Positions 46,931-61,900 of a stretch of 64,000 bases of DNA are shown here, in pieces. How positions within the stretch are numbered: the first letter of the stretch is position 1; every line of letters begins with the position of its first letter. Both the position numbers and the translations under genes were made by a program. The stretch spans positions 123,194 through 187,193 of the forward strand of contig VZRR01011537.1 of assembly GCA_013398015.1 (NCBI GenBank), read 5' to 3'. Source of the stretch: Oreocharis arfaki (lineage: Eukaryota > Chordata > Aves > Passeriformes > Paramythiidae). The notes beneath the pieces are model-generated. The model worked only from the letters and a program-made list of their open reading frames with translations, was not told the origin of the DNA and did no database searches.

Positions 46931-49900
46931 CAATTTCAAGATCCACTAGCGACTGTAGGGAAAAAAAAAAGATTTTACATAGCAGGAGTTGATAAACGAT
47001 ATTTTTTGTTACTAATGGAACACAAAAGTAGGTGAGAGAAATAGGCATACTGTGAAGATGTCAAAAAGTGCAACTTTATACATTTTTCTCTGCTGCTATA
47101 GTTATTTAGCAATAAATAATGCCTAAAATGCCAGAAATATTATTTTGTGCCATAATATACTATGAATTTCCTTTCAATTGTAGAACAGAGAAAAGAAAAT
47201 GTGTGAGCTTTAAGTTTATATTATATATTGTATATGGTTATTTACACATTGACTTTGAAAGCAGAAAGTTAAATACTAGACAGACAGGAGTACATGAGCA
47301 CTTTGCTGTGCTCCTCAGCCTGGGGTTTAATATATGGGCTAGAGGGATGAGAGCAATAACCGTCTAATCGCTGTATCAGCATCTCTCTCCAAGGCCACAG
47401 ATCAGAGAAATGCATCAGCCACTCCGAGATGCAGCCTACCACAGCCACAGCTTCGTGTCCAAGGAGTGCCTTGGCAGGTGCTTAACATTTATTCAGGTTT
47501 CTTTCAATACTTCAGACGTACAGTTTGTGTTAATAAAATGCAATACAGAATGACCACCACTCCCTTGGGGCCTTGTCACAGATGCCTGGGCTCTGGAGCT
47601 CTGGGGCCTATAATCCAGGATGCTGTAACTTTGGATTGAAATGAGTGCTCACCCCAGTATTTGGGCAACTCGCTGTAGACTCCGTGCCCTCAACTGTCCC
47701 CCTCAGGCTGGCAAAGTCCAACTCCTGATCTGTTGGTAGCACCACTATGGCCAAAGCAAACTGGTCTGTTATCAGTGACCTCACAGATCAACAGCTGGTT
47801 CAAACTGGGATTTCTTTTTTAAAGCTGGCAGGAAATACTGGAGACTAGGGACTAGCTAATTGAGAAAAAAACTGTGGAATTGGGACACACACAGTATCAG
47901 TGATGCAGACTAATATCCATGACAGTTTGATTTTTTTGGTTTATTTGAAAGCTGAAGAAATACTGTAAGGAACATCAAGCTAAACATATATTGCTCTACA
48001 GCAGGGCAGTATGCTATAGTGAAAACTGCACAATTTTAAAATTGATGTGGCTAGCCATAAGTTCTTTGCCACTGCCTGGAGTAAAGTGTCTGAAAAACAT
48101 CTTCAGTACATATTCCATGCTGATATGCAATATAGTTACTTATAATTGTGTTCCTAATAAACACTGAGTGAACACAGAACTGTGCTACTATTGTCAATTT
48201 AATTTATGCATTTAGGTATATTTTTATATTTTTAGCTACAGTCAACAAATCAAATATATTTGAGTGTATTTTACACATTTTTATAAATAGTTCATGAATA
48301 AAACATTCATTAAAAAAATCACAGTCTTGTCTTCTGTTTGACTGCCCTTGCATTATGGATTTTATTGTCCTGCTGCTCAGAGAAAAGGTCGTAAGTGAGT
48401 TTGATTTCAATTGAGACAGTCTTCAGAAAACATTAAATTCATCAGAAGCCTCAGCCTGTTGGGGGAAAGGGGGCTCTGCTGTTGCCCGCTGGCCAGATTA
48501 GTGCCCATGTGGAAAGATACCATTGTTCCCTTCTCCCTGATTCTGTGCCCTCCTTTAATAAACCAGATACTGTCTGGGTTTTGCAATGGATATTTGAAAC
48601 CACAGTGGGTCTTGAACTTGAGTGCCTGTTATTTTAGAGACATTTTGCCAGGCAGTTGTACCAATCAGCACCACACAGCAGCTCCATCACTGCCTGCCCC
48701 TCAAGGATCTGAACCACACTTTTTGACAAACGTATTTCTTCTCCTCCAGCTCTCCACAGTTCTTAAAAGCTATTAGCATAACCATTCTGATGGGGTCAGG
48801 GTGCTTGGCAGTAGCAAGCTTACTGCCAGTTCTTTGTCTCAGTTACTTGTTATTGGTCATCGGAAGTGTTTAAGACAAGTTTATTTAAAAGAAAGAATGA
48901 TTTATTGACTTGTACTGTGAACTGTTTGCTGAGGGGATCTGTAGTGAAGGCTGAGGGAGTTGTGAGATTTTTTCTTTGTGGTATAAAAGTTTATCTCTGA
49001 ACTCTGTCCTGAAACCAATGTAGACACAAAACAGATAATGATAAAATAATGTACAGTTAATATCTCCGCACAAGAGAAACAAGGCCAACATTGCAGACAA
49101 GGATAGATACGAATGTTTTTACATGGTACAGCAAGGAAACTAAAGAGTCTCTTCTAGTTCAATAAGAACATAGTGGTTGATTCCTGTTAAAATATCCCCA
49201 GACTCTAATTTTTAACTTTGATAGTTTTATATAGACTTGTTTTGTACCTGGGCTTCATACCTGTGAGCTGGCAGTTTTGTCTGATAAGTCATCTCATGTA
49301 GCATAATTTCAGTTTTCTGCTGGTACATCGGTTGCTTTATTATGCCCTAGAAATAGCTGCTGGTGTCAGACATCTTATGGCAGGCAGGACGTGGCAATGC
49401 CAGTATGTCAGCAAATACCACAAGTGAAACTTTCAGCTGTTACTAGCCAAGGCTTTGCACATCACTCTGGTACAATACCACTCCCAACCTGTGCAGAAAA
49501 AACAAGAAAAAACCAGCATTTCAATTAATTTTTGGAGATGTTGCAAAAGCGAGAAGCCCTTGTGTTCTTAGGGTTAGTGCTCCGTGGGGCTGGGGGATGC
49601 TCTGCAATGGCTGCACAGGCCATGGGCAGGTCAGGAGGCAGTCATGGCGTGGCAGGGCTGGATTGGTCACTGGGCCACCCATGGCCTCCCCCTGGAACTG
49701 ACCTGCTCTTGGTTCTCAGGCCGAGGCTGCAGCTTCTTGGGGTCTGGCTCCTGCAGGTGCCTGGTGTCCTCTTTATACCCCAGCTGAGTGCTTGCTGCAC
49801 CATGCAGAACCTCACTACAATGAGCAGCTTTCCTTGGGATCAGAGATGGTCCCAGCTCCCAGAGATCTGGACTAGTAGTCAGCAGCACGGAGCAGCTGTG

Positions 49901-52900
49901 AAGGCACCTTGGTCCAAGAGGGCAAAGTTTTTTGTGGACCTCAAAGCCTTTAAGTTTCCAGAGAAAACATCACTTCAGTACCCACAGCTTTGCTGTTTCA
50001 GAGGTCCTGGGGTCCCCAAAAGAGGCTAAAATTCCCCTGAGGGCTCTCACTGACCAGGCCCCATTGTCAGCACAGGGAGGGTACAGTCCAAGCCCAGTTG
50101 CAGACTGCCCTCCCTACCCCTCCTGGCTCAAATTCCCAGTTGGAAAGGGTGGCAGAAGCATGTCCTAGCCAACAGAGTGCTCCCCGTGGGTGCACACAGC
50201 TTCAGGGTTCAAGAAGAGAGGAAACTGTGAGGTAGCCCAGCTGGGATTCAGCACTGGCATGTTCCTCCCTCCACGCCGAGGCCTTCCATCACTAAGCTGT
50301 GGGGCCACGGCGCGTGGTGGGGACTGCAGAGGTGTGTGATGGGGGCACACCAGCTCTACCAGCGCCCCCATCCCAAGCCTGTGGGGATCTGTACAGTCCA
50401 GGGGCCCAGAGCATGAGATCAGTGCCAGGAGCTGGGCCAAGAGGGCAATAGCCATGGCCTTGTGCAGCAGCCAAATGCCAGGCACCAAGCACCGCTGGCA
50501 AGTGCTGCAGCAGCTTGGCCAGACATCATTGTACACAGCTTTTTGCACACTCATGCCAAAATCCCTGCCAAATCACACACAGTGCCCTTGCTTGCCTTTG
50601 GTGGTTGCTTGCTGATGTTTGCAAACCAAACCAGTAGCAAGTGGAGCAGCTGCTTCTTGTCAAGGATAAAGGCAGAGGTTTCCTGCTCTCCCCACATCAG
50701 TGAGGCCACACAACCTGGTTGGCAGGGGACACGAGGCCTGCAATTTTACTCCTCTCAGGACAAGAAGGGGCCCAGACCTGGATATTTCTGCCCCTGCAAA
50801 TCTTAACCCATTATTCAAGAAGAGGAACTGTTCTTTCTGAAGGATAGGGCAGGTATAAAGGGGTGAGCTGAGTGAACCCTTCCTGAGGGTCCATGTCTCC
50901 CAGCAGCCCTTTTTCAAAGGTTGGATCTCATGGATATTTTTCTACGTATCTGTCTAGGCTGGGCTGGTTTGCACAAAGCCTTAAAACTATCCATGTTTTA
51001 CTAAGCAGTGCCCAAGTGCATCCTCATGCATTCGTCCAAAGCTTGGGCAGAAGAACGCTGAATATGGGGCCAATAAAACACCTTCATAAAACCCTTTGGT
51101 GGGTTATCAGGAGCATTAATTTGGCTTTGATCTGGTATTGCTTTCTTGTCTCTTAGTCCTTGTCTCCACTTCTAGCTCAGAAATTATTGCTTTGCCCATG
51201 TGATCTGTAAGCCAGGCACCAGGATGGTATTCTTATACACACCATATACAGGTTGCACTCAAGAGATACCAACCAAGCCTCTGCCTAACCCTGGCTCCCT
51301 CCAGCTCCTCAAACATGTCGTGGCCTCTGGCATCTCAGGTCTGAACTATCTTCTGGAGAAGCTCACTGGCTGAGGAGAAAGAGCAAACACCAAGTGTGTC
51401 TATCTGATCACACAGAAACATTTCCATCCAAGAGATGTCTATCTGTCCATGGTAACCCTAAACTGCCCTTAGGACTGCTTATGCCCCGGCAGGAATCATA
51501 CCCCAGAGACATGTCTCTCATCAAAGACACAGAAAGTCGATATATTGACAAAGCAGTCATCTTTAGGAGAGTTCAGCAGTGCCTAATGTAGATATCCGTG
51601 GGCTTAAAAGAACTGGTTACTATTCCTGTACCTTGGTTACATTTGGGGATGGACTAGGAGTTGGGCCACTTCCCCCTGCTCGATGGGCATGGCCACCTCC
51701 TCAAAGGCTTCAGATCCTTGTATCTCTGTGGGAGATGTGCTGTATTTTCAGGATAAATCTCTGAATTTAAGCAATGCCTTTTGGAGTCGCTCTCAGAGGT
51801 CTGCTGCTGACCAAAAACCCAGTTCTCACACTAGTTCCACTTCTTCCCTGGGACTGCAGCTGATGAGCGTGACGGATTTGCAGCTGAAGTGTCTCCACTA
51901 ATCATCAGAGTAGCAGAGTGTTGGGGGAAAATAGTGGCAGAGGCCTCTTCAGAGAGGAAAGCATCCACACTCGGTGGCTCTGCAGGACAGTAGCAGGACC
52001 CCTGCATTGGTTGGCAAGCATGAAGGGAACAGCACTGACTAAACCCTCATTTGCAAATTCTCCCTGTCCTTGGCATAGTCACACATATATGTCAATAGGA
52101 GCTGGCACATATTTCAAATCCATTTGTTTTCATTGCCCCATGATGCAAAGTCATGTAAGTAATTTTTACTTTGGAAACTTAATAATAGAAGTTTTTAAAA
52201 TTTACTCTTCGCACTCTAATCACAAGATCTCTCCCAGTCCTGTTGGATGCATGGGATAAATGTATCCGTTTTTTGCCCAAATCGAGCTTGAGGCTGTAGT
52301 GAGGCCAGCACAGAAAGAAGGTCCTCCAATTCTGTTTTCCATACCACAGAGAGTAAAGAATCTTGACATTAAAAGAGAGACTAGGGGCATTCCGGATAAG
52401 AACACCCAGACTTCCTGGAAAATCAAAGACAGACCATATGGCCTGTAGTAAAGATACCCAAATAGGTTTGGTATGAATGGAGCTACACTGTAAAAACACA
52501 GAGTAAAAATAATTGGATGCAGAAAGCAAAGTGAAGATGTTCAGAATGCTCAATGCATCTTAGCTAGGGAAAAATGTTATGCAAATGAAAGACAGCTACA
52601 GAAAGGTCCGTGTGTTAATTGGGGGCACTTCTCCTGCCTATCAATGACTAAAGTTGTAGCAATGAAACCACTAGGGGAAAAAAAGGATAGTTGCAAAGGC
52701 AATAAAGAGATATATAATATCCAAAGTATCAAACGCCAGAAAAGATATACTCAAGACACCACGCATGATAAATGCCAGCATCCTGTTGTCTTATCACTTG
52801 ATCTAAAAGATACCTTATTTGTCTTAGAGCCAAATTATTTGTGAGAATCCAACTTTGAGAGAATGAACTGGCAGACAACTGGAATTAATTAATGCCCAAC

Positions 52901-55900
52901 AGTTCTGTGCTAGAAAGGTTGGAGAGTACTAAAAATATCCAAGGAGCCTGCTTCTTTACACATCCTGCCAATTAGATCTGGTCAGGCTGTGACAAATTTT
53001 CTGTAAACATTCGGGTGAACAAGCAACTCCCCCAGTGCCCTCCAGCAGCTCCCAGGGTGGCTGAAAACTTGCCTCTAAAATGCCAGAGCTTTCAATTACA
53101 AAAGTGGAGAAAGGAAAAAGCAAAAAGGAGTGCTGGCATCAAGTATGTTTTGCTTGTTGAACAAAGGCAGGTAAGAAAATTTCAGATCCTTGACCTAGTA
53201 ATATTTTTCATCATGGATTTCTCTTTGCTTTGGTGGGATTAAATCTAAACATCTTATTGCACTGAGTCCATGAGAGAAAAAGGAGGAGAGACAGAAAATA
53301 TGGTGAATGAATTTTTTCTATTCTTGTCTAGAGAAGATGCATCCATTTCAGTGGGGGAAAATGCACGTACATCCATGCTGGGATAGGAAGGCAGTTAGGA
53401 AGAAGGATGAAGCCACCAAAGACCTCCAACACCTTTGTGGTGACGTCTTTTATTTAATTCCGCTTCTGTATCCAGCACACTGTCAGAGACCAGAAATAAA
53501 AAAAGCCTGTGAAGGACCATATGGTGCGGCCGCAGGGGATGGTCCCTGTGGTGCTCTGAGCAGGGGGCTGAGCTGACGAGTTCCCATGGTGCAGAAGCAC
53601 ACTCACCTCGCCCATGAGCTCCTTGCACCAAGGGGAGGCCCACTCCTCCTTCCTCACTCTGCCCCGCCAGGGAAAGCCACACTGGAATTGTCTGTCTGAG
53701 ATGCTGCTGTCCCCAAGGAAGTGGCTCTCTCCCACCTCCTCCTTTCTGCCCCCTGTGCTGCCTAGTTGTTCCCACATCTCTCTGCTTGTTGGCACTCAGT
53801 GCAGCAGACTTGGGAAGTGACCTGTGTTAAAATTACCTTGTCATCGACAAAAACAAATAGCTATTTTTAATCTCCCCAGTTTGTTCCAGGAGAGAGAGTC
53901 TGAGGTTTTTATGCAGCAGTGGGCTCACAGGGCATGGGTTGTCAGACATCACTCTCTTTGCTTCTCAGACCTTTTCCCACTCCCGTAGTCCATCTGCGCT
54001 GGCCAAACATAACCTGCCACTCACAAGTCCCTCCAGGCTGCCCCCAGAAAATGAGACTGCAACTCAGCTCAGTCCCCAGACCGTCACCTATCCCCATGAG
54101 GAACAGGAATGATAGGTTTGAGAAAAGTCCAATCTAACACTGACTTCCCACAGGTGCAATTATGCCTAATGGCTTGGTACCAGCCTCAAAGAAGAAGGGA
54201 CCAGAGAAAGTGAAAGAAAAATTCTGGATGGCAGGAGGACAATGGATATTGGTTCATGGCCTGTATTATGCCAAGCACATGAATGCCCAGCATGGTGAGA
54301 CTTTGTCCCCTGCATCAACATTCTCCAGAGACATGGGGAAGCTGAAAGCCTTGTTAGTGTGACCAGCTCCCCTTTGCTCCTGAAGTGCCACTTTATGTCT
54401 TCTAGTACCCACACAGTGAAAGGGAGAATTGAATGCAGATGCTTCACAAACAAATTTCCCATTTTTCTCCATATCCTCCCCCCTCAAGTTCTTATCTCAG
54501 TAATTAAATTATGCAGCTGAGGAAAGTGATTTGGAAAACAGATGGCATGCAAGATGCTGTGGAAAACAGTGGTGCATTTTAAACCTTACAGCAGAGACAC
54601 AGACAGATTTGGGTGGTATATGGGCCTTGAAGAAATTGAACTTCGAAGTCTGCTTGTGCAATGACCTTTAAGCAGAAGGAAGGGATGGCCCTCCAGCCTT
54701 CAACTTGATACTCACAATTAAGTATCAAAATCAAGCTTCTCCACAAACATTGTGGCTGGTCTATTTTGCCACAGAATCTGGTGTGACCTAACCAGGTCCT
54801 TGGTAATTGACAATGGTAGGAAATATGGGATCTGGGCAAGATGGAACTCTGAAGCAAGCATTTCAGCCTAGCAGAATTTTGAAATGTGAGAGGAAAAGAC
54901 ACCAAAAAGAACATCTCATTAATCTGCATGAGGCTTTAAGCCCCTTCTCCCCGTCTTCCTTACGTTTAAGACCACAGTGGGCAAGGCTGGGTGAGCACAA
55001 GCTGCCACAGCTCCTGGCAGCACAAATGCCGTGTCCCCAGACACGCTGGGGGAGCGCTGTGTGGTGGGAGCCCGCTGCAGCACGGCCAGCAGGACTGCAG
55101 AATGGGAGCTCTTCTGCCAGCATGACTGAGGAAAGGTGTTTGCCAGTGGCATTTGCCTCTGGATCTGCATTAAAGATGTCTTCACTCAAAACCTAGGTGG
55201 TAAAAGAGATTGCGCTAGCTTGTGTTGGATAGGGCTGCGGCCTCTTTCCTGGAAAATGGAACAGTCATCAAATCCCACCCTCTGAATGGTGGAGGTCACC
55301 TTGTAATGGAATCCGTCACAAGAGGAGCTGGGGATCCCTGCATCTGTTTCTACCACTGAACATAATTCCACACAAAGCTGGAGGTAATTCTCAGAGAGAC
55401 TAATAAATCGAGCATAAAGAGTTTAAACCATCCAGATAAATAATGGCAGATGTTTAGGGATGGAATAACAGCAAAAGTATGAGTTATGCTGTGCCTGCAG
55501 TTCAAAGAAAATGAGTTCAAACTGCGAGGGCATTGTTCAGAGAAACAGTAAGGGATAGAGAACTAAGGGAGGGAGGAAAAGGGAGGAGAAGCTGTCTTCC
55601 TTCTCTCAGATGTGTGAGTACGAACCCCAGCTAGCATGGAGAACCGCATCTTCACCGTCAAGCTAGCATCCAGCAGAAGCAGTAGCAAGCACCACCACTC
55701 ACAGCCTCACGCCCTGGCCTGCACAGCCAGTTTCCCCAGAGCATTTTTTAGCATTTAAGTGGGCTGCTGATGTGCAGAAACACTGAATCACTCCACAAAA
55801 CCTGCATCTTCCCGCAGATGTTTCCAGCAAGGGACGGGAAGTGGGCTAGTCTGAGGTAGGAACTGAGGAACAAGGATCCCTGCAGTTCATGTTGGTCTCT

Positions 55901-58900
55901 GTTTCGCTGTCCAGCCTTTCATATAAAATATAACCTCTGCAGGCAGCAGTTCAGCTTCCTGTAAAAGAAATTTTTGCTTCCCAGCATTATGAGGAGACAT
56001 AAGTCCAATTAATAACTCTACTGCCAGCCCTCTTCTTCCTCATCCAAGGACAGAGTGCATTTTAATATGATACATTTGCCAGAAATTTACTGTTGTGAAA
56101 GAGGAAGCAAATGCTTCGCTGTCAACAAGACTGCAGCACTTCTTATGTGGTTTTTTCCTCAAATGTCATAGGGTATAAAAGGTAGTGTTTAAAGGTAGAG
56201 GGACAAATTACCAGAACACTTTTGAACTACGTAATGAGTATTGCTAATAGCAATGCTTGACTCGGCCACAGTGTTCAAGGTTATTTAGCAAAGCACAGAA
56301 AGTACATCAAACAAAACAAGAAGTTCATTTTAATATGTCTTCGCAAAATAAATGTGAAAGTAATCAATTTGGCTTTTCATTTTTTATTTTGCCTTTTTGT
56401 TTTGGCTATCAATAAAAGCAACCTTGAAAATGTAACATAAGAAGAGTTAGAGAGGAGTGATGGACGAACAATAAAATGAGGAGGAATGCAAGTCAGTACA
56501 GAATGTCTTTGATCATTACAAAGCTAATTATTGAGAAAGGCAGCTCAGTGTGCATGAATACAGAATAATGATGAGTTTGGTAAACACTTACTGCACAATA
56601 CATATGTATTTGTGTGCCTGGAGAGAGGGTGCTTAACGAGAGAGCAATGGAGAGAAATCAAAGCGTGTGTGCGTCATTCCAATAGCAGGATGCAGGGAAA
56701 GAACTTCCAATCCATCTTACTTTGAGGCACAGTTAGCACTGCAATGAGCTTCCACTATGCAGCCATACATTAGTTGTTCTATTCCTACAAAATGGGCTGT
56801 AAATCTGTGTAGGTATTATCAACAAAAACAAAGAGTTCCCACAAAGTTTCAAGATAGGTCAAGGCATAATTTGAAAACTGACTTGAAATATGGAGTTTTG
56901 CCTAAATCTTTTTGAATTTTGCTTTGCTTGGCACAGCAAGAATACTGTGGGCACACATGCATGTCCTGTCAGTGAGGAAGACAAGTTACTGTCATGTAAC
57001 TTGTGTACATGAATATATGGCTTATGCCCAAAATAACTCTGGAGGAAAAGCCCACCTAGCCTCAAACCTGTTGATATTGACACCAGTGAACAGTGATTTG
57101 TTCACCCCCAGCGACGTCCTGCTTGCTGCATCCAGTTGTGTAAACTTCCTTCCCCTGGGAAGAGTTTAGGCAGGGGTCCTCTGGTCATGCATGGGTTTGC
57201 AGCAGAACTGTGCTGCTTTCTGGAAACGAAAATCAGTATGACTGTTCTGATGTTGCAGTGGCAGAGCCTGAACCTGGCAGCAAAAGTTGCTACTCTGCTT
57301 TTCCTGGACCCAGAAAGGATGGGGCCATTTCCATTGGGTTCTGCCTGCTTCAGATCCTTCCTCAGGCACCAAGAACTGTCCAAATTGCTGGAAACAGTCC
57401 CATGCAACACTGCTCTCAACTTCACAGAAATTTCAACACAAAAATGAATGGGAAATACATTGCTCTGGGCAAAACAGGTGAAAAAAATAGGTTGAAACAG
57501 GTTAAAAAAAACATGGTACCCCCACATGTCCCCATAATGTCACCTAGTGACAGCTACTGGAGAAAAGGCTACAGTTTCGGCCCCAAAACATCAGCTAAAT
57601 GCTATCAAAATCCAGGGTTAGCTAGCACCAGTTTGTTTTTTAGCAGCTATCTGGAGGCTTTACAGTCACAGTTTTGCTTGCTGAGATGTTTCCTCCCACC
57701 AAAACATTTGGTTTTTACCTTTTATCTCTATTTACTACCTTATCTTTTCCAAGAATAGACCTTTTATTTTTCTGCTATTCTGAGTTCCTTATATTTGTTA
57801 TTGAATCTCCTGCCCATCAAACTGGAGCTCATAAATCTCCTGATCTAGCATATTTAAAAAAATGCAATTAATTTGCCCTTTACCTTGCGATTTAATATCG
57901 TGAGTAAAGTCACTGAGACGCCTCATCCCACACCTGTGCTTGGTAGCTCACTCTTCATTATTGCTTTGTGTTGACAGTTCTGCAGCCCATTTTCAGTCTC
58001 CTCTCTCTTACTGCCAGCCTGATCTCAATTAATTTTTTCAATAAGATCTTGGGATATTATTTAAAATGCTCCTTATCATGTATTGCTTCCCGTATATGTC
58101 TCCATTAGTAAAAAAGCAGGAAAGTTCACAGGACACTATTTATGTTTAATGCAGCAGAATCATTTACTGCCTGTGGTTCACTTGCCCAGATACTTGCAGA
58201 TTCATAACATATGCTCTATATTTTTGATAAGGATTGAAAATTAATCCATCAAAAGCAAGAGACACTAGCTAAATCTGTAATTTCCGTTTTTTTGCCCTTT
58301 AGTATCGGACCCATTTTTCATGATTTTTCAGAAAAAACCAGGCTACCTGCTGTTTAGGTGCCCTGACCATTGTATATTCAGTCCTTCCAAATTACTCTCC
58401 CCCTGCCTAAGAACCGATTTCCTGAAAATTTCACAGTAATTTTTTAATCATCTCAAACATTATTCTTCAGAGGAATAGTGCAGGAAAATATAGCTCAGCC
58501 CTTTGAATTCCATGGAATATTTCATTCTTTTCCAAACCCATCCCCCTTCCAGTGTTTCACACTTGCCCTTAGGTGAGCGCTCTCTCCCTGATGCCCCTGG
58601 GTCGTGCTACTTCCCCACAGCCCCACGTCCTCGCAGTGTTCCTGATATCCAGGCCCCTGGCAAATGTCAGATACTATGTCCTAGAAATGCTGTTGGATGG
58701 ACTCAGCAGCAGAGAGTGGCTGCCTGCTCTGGTCCTTCTCCTGTGGGTACCACAAGACAAACCAGCCTACTGCAAGAGGGGGAAGGAATTGATCCTGCTA
58801 TATGGGGTCCAAATAGTTGAAGTACTTTGTCCAGAAACCCTCAGTTGCTGAACAAGCAGTTATGTGAAAGAGCTTACTGGCTGGGGTTTTTTTCCAACTG

Positions 58901-61900
58901 CTTTTAGTGAATGGCAATTGGCATTAAAATAAAAATAAAGACAGAACTTATGCTAGCTGAAATGTTATGAAAAAATTATATTATTAAAAGTAAAGTTTGA
59001 TGCTCCATTAGCTCATTAAATTAAATTACAGAGAGTTTGCTTGCTTTTTAATTTTAACGCAGTGTCAGATGCAGTACTGCGTTTCTGGGAGAGTTGTTTT
59101 TGGCTGATTGCTGTATGTGCTGTTTGGACATTGTGTACTGTAGGTGTGTATGCAATTTTACGGCTATGCCAACGTATTTTATAATAAAATTTTACATGGA
59201 AATTACAGCTATATAGTGTAATGAGCTTTTTTTTTTTTCTTTTTATAGCATCTCCAGCCATGCATCCAATACACACAGAGCAATTTTCTGGCTCTCAAGA
59301 CTTCAAACCATTAGACCACCAAAGAGCTGTGAACACAGTGCAAGCAATGGCAGCATTCACTCTCCCATATCAAACCAGAACAAGAGTTGCACAGCCTCTC
59401 AAATATCAAACTTTGGGGCTGATTCATTCAGGGGGTCTGTGACCTGACGAGGCAGGATGATTCATTGCACACACATTCCCTCTGAGGTTTTCCTGCTCGT
59501 GCTTTCTGCAGCAAAGGTTGTGAGCTTGACAGATTAGCATAGCAGCCTCTTAAGACGCCAGAAAGGGAAGCGGTTGGTTTCTGATGGAAAGTAAAAGGAG
59601 GAATAGCAGCTGTTCCATGCTGAGGGGAAAAAAACCCCAAAACAAACAGGCTTTGATTCTCAGAGAAACCACACACAGGAATAAGCTGATTTTTCGATAA
59701 CTCTTGCTGTGGGGCTTCTGTCAGGGATCGAAAGACTCTATTTGCATGATATAATAGCTGCCATAATTAGAAATTCAGCTGTGCTTCCTTTCATCTGATT
59801 ATTGAAATACAAGCCACAGCCTGAGTGGTTTTCTTTTCTTATTAAACACTGTTCTAGGTGTCTCCTCTTCCATGTGTTTGTTCTTGGCTTTTAGATACTT
59901 TGGCCATTTAGGCTGAAGTTTGCAGAAACCCTGATTTGGCAGGCAGCTCTCATATTTGCAGTGCTGAGCAAAGATGCTTGCACAGCACTTCCCTTCTGTT
60001 CACAGGCAATCCACACGGTCCCACTGTCAGACCAGCCCCACGGCCAATTTTTAATAGTCTTCATTTTTCAAGTAAGCTTTAGCAAATTACATCAGACACT
60101 TCCTCAAGAATACTTAAGCCCTATCACTTTATCTATTAAAAGGTTTTAAACATTGACCAGTGTTTCCCCTTCCACATTTCCCAGCTGGACTCTGACGGGA
60201 TAACACATGCTTGATGGATGCTCTCGTGTTGTGTGAGAAATGAGCTGAGCTGTGTGGCAGCCCTCTGTAGACATACCTGCTCCTGTGGGCATGACCCCAC
60301 AGCCTGGCCCAGCAGTGAGGGTTCCCAGAAGCAAACTGCAGACAGGGAAACCCCAGCACCAGGGCCGGGGCGGGCAGGGGCAAGCTGAGCTGCAGCAGCA
60401 GATGCACAGAGAGCTCTGCACTCTCACACCTCACAGACATCTTTCTTCTGCTCTAGGACAAATCCCTCAAAACACACCTGGAAGTGCAAATCTGGAAACT
60501 GAGACCTATGCTACCTCCCCCCTGCACTTCCCAACCTACATCCTGCAGCACCTACTGAAGAGCTCAGTTGAAAACAGTCCTTCAAATCCAGCAGTCTGTG
60601 CTGGACCCCTGTCAAAGGGCTATGTTTATAGCAGAGATTATGGGTAATGATCTTCTAAAATGCCCCAGGATTCTCCCACGACATCCCTCATCTCTCTGAG
60701 TTTGAATTAATCTGTTCATTCAGCAGTTAGATCTTCTAACTTCGTGAAATCTTGTCTGTTACTGGCAACACAGAAACACACAAGCAGGAAAAACGCAACA
60801 AAAAATGCTCCTGTTACTGCAACTTTTTAAATGAGCCTAAGAAAGAGAAAGATACTGTATGAACAAATTGATTTAATTGCACTACATGAAAGAGAAGGCA
60901 GGTCTTACTGAAGCGGAGCAGGAGACAGCATGCCAGAACAAAATTCCTCAAAGCAATGGCATATAAATATTGAATAAAATGCAGAAGCCAACTCTGCAGA
61001 TGGCTCTGGGAAAAGCAGCCGCTCTGGCTGCAAATAGTGTTTCAGAGAATATACCACAAAACCTGGAAATCTGCAAAGCCAAGGAGGAAATCAATGAATA
61101 ATCCGCTAGAGGGAAATCCCTAGCTTCCACAATCAAGTAGAGGGATTACAAAGACATTTCTAAATCAGTGAGGGATGGGATGGGACAGAAGAGTGAATTT
61201 TAGGATTTTGTGTTTTCCCCTTAACACCACACACTGCCTGCCAGGCATACACCTGCTGCTGGTCTTTGCATACCGATTTAGATATTTAACTTGGGGTGTT
61301 AATCTCCCAGCAAAATAATTTCATATCATCTCTGTAGCCATCATTTTCTTCCAGAGGCCTTTGCAAATGGCATTTCCAACAGATTTAAATACATGATTGC
61401 CAATCAAGTGAGCTGAGTCCGCTCAATTTGCTTCTTGCCTTTCGCTCAGACGACCAGCTGTACAATTCACTCACAAAAGCTTCTGAAGCAAAGCAAGAGA
61501 GGATTTTGTTAATCTGGATTTGTGAGCCCCAAGATACTGGCTTAAAATTTCATGATGAATCTATGTCACTGTGTGTTTCCTTCTCCCTTGGGAAAACAAA
61601 GGGTGGATATATGTAGAAAATCAAGCTTATTCCTCTTAACTGTAAGAAGTTACCAAAGAGAAATCGATGAGGAGCATTTGACATCACCTTACTCAGATAA
61701 CCAAACCACTCCACACTGGCAGCTTTATGTGATTTGCAGAGTGCGAAAAAGTTACATATATTTATAAAAAAATAGCAACCAAGCCCCCAAATCAGACACA
61801 CAATGCTATGTTTCATGCGCTGCTGAGGCAAGAGAACCGCAGTGGATGCAAGCAAGGCTGCAGCAGTGAGGCACAAGTGAAACACAACACAGTGTCCTTT

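Noticed and set aside
49532..50029. 165-codon ORF in the GC-richer intergenic block
   Set aside because: GC-rich DNA has few stop codons; no family resemblance, and the antisense strand is also open.
57210..57758. 182-codon ORF, the longest outside PTPRB except for GC-rich shadows
   Set aside because: No recognisable domain, overlapped by ORFs in other frames and strands, and composition like surrounding noncoding DNA.
58573..58851. 92-codon hydrophobic ORF (LVLLLWVP segment) in the intergenic region
   Set aside because: Checked as a possible membrane-protein exon of KCNMB4, but it is on the wrong strand and does not resemble that family.
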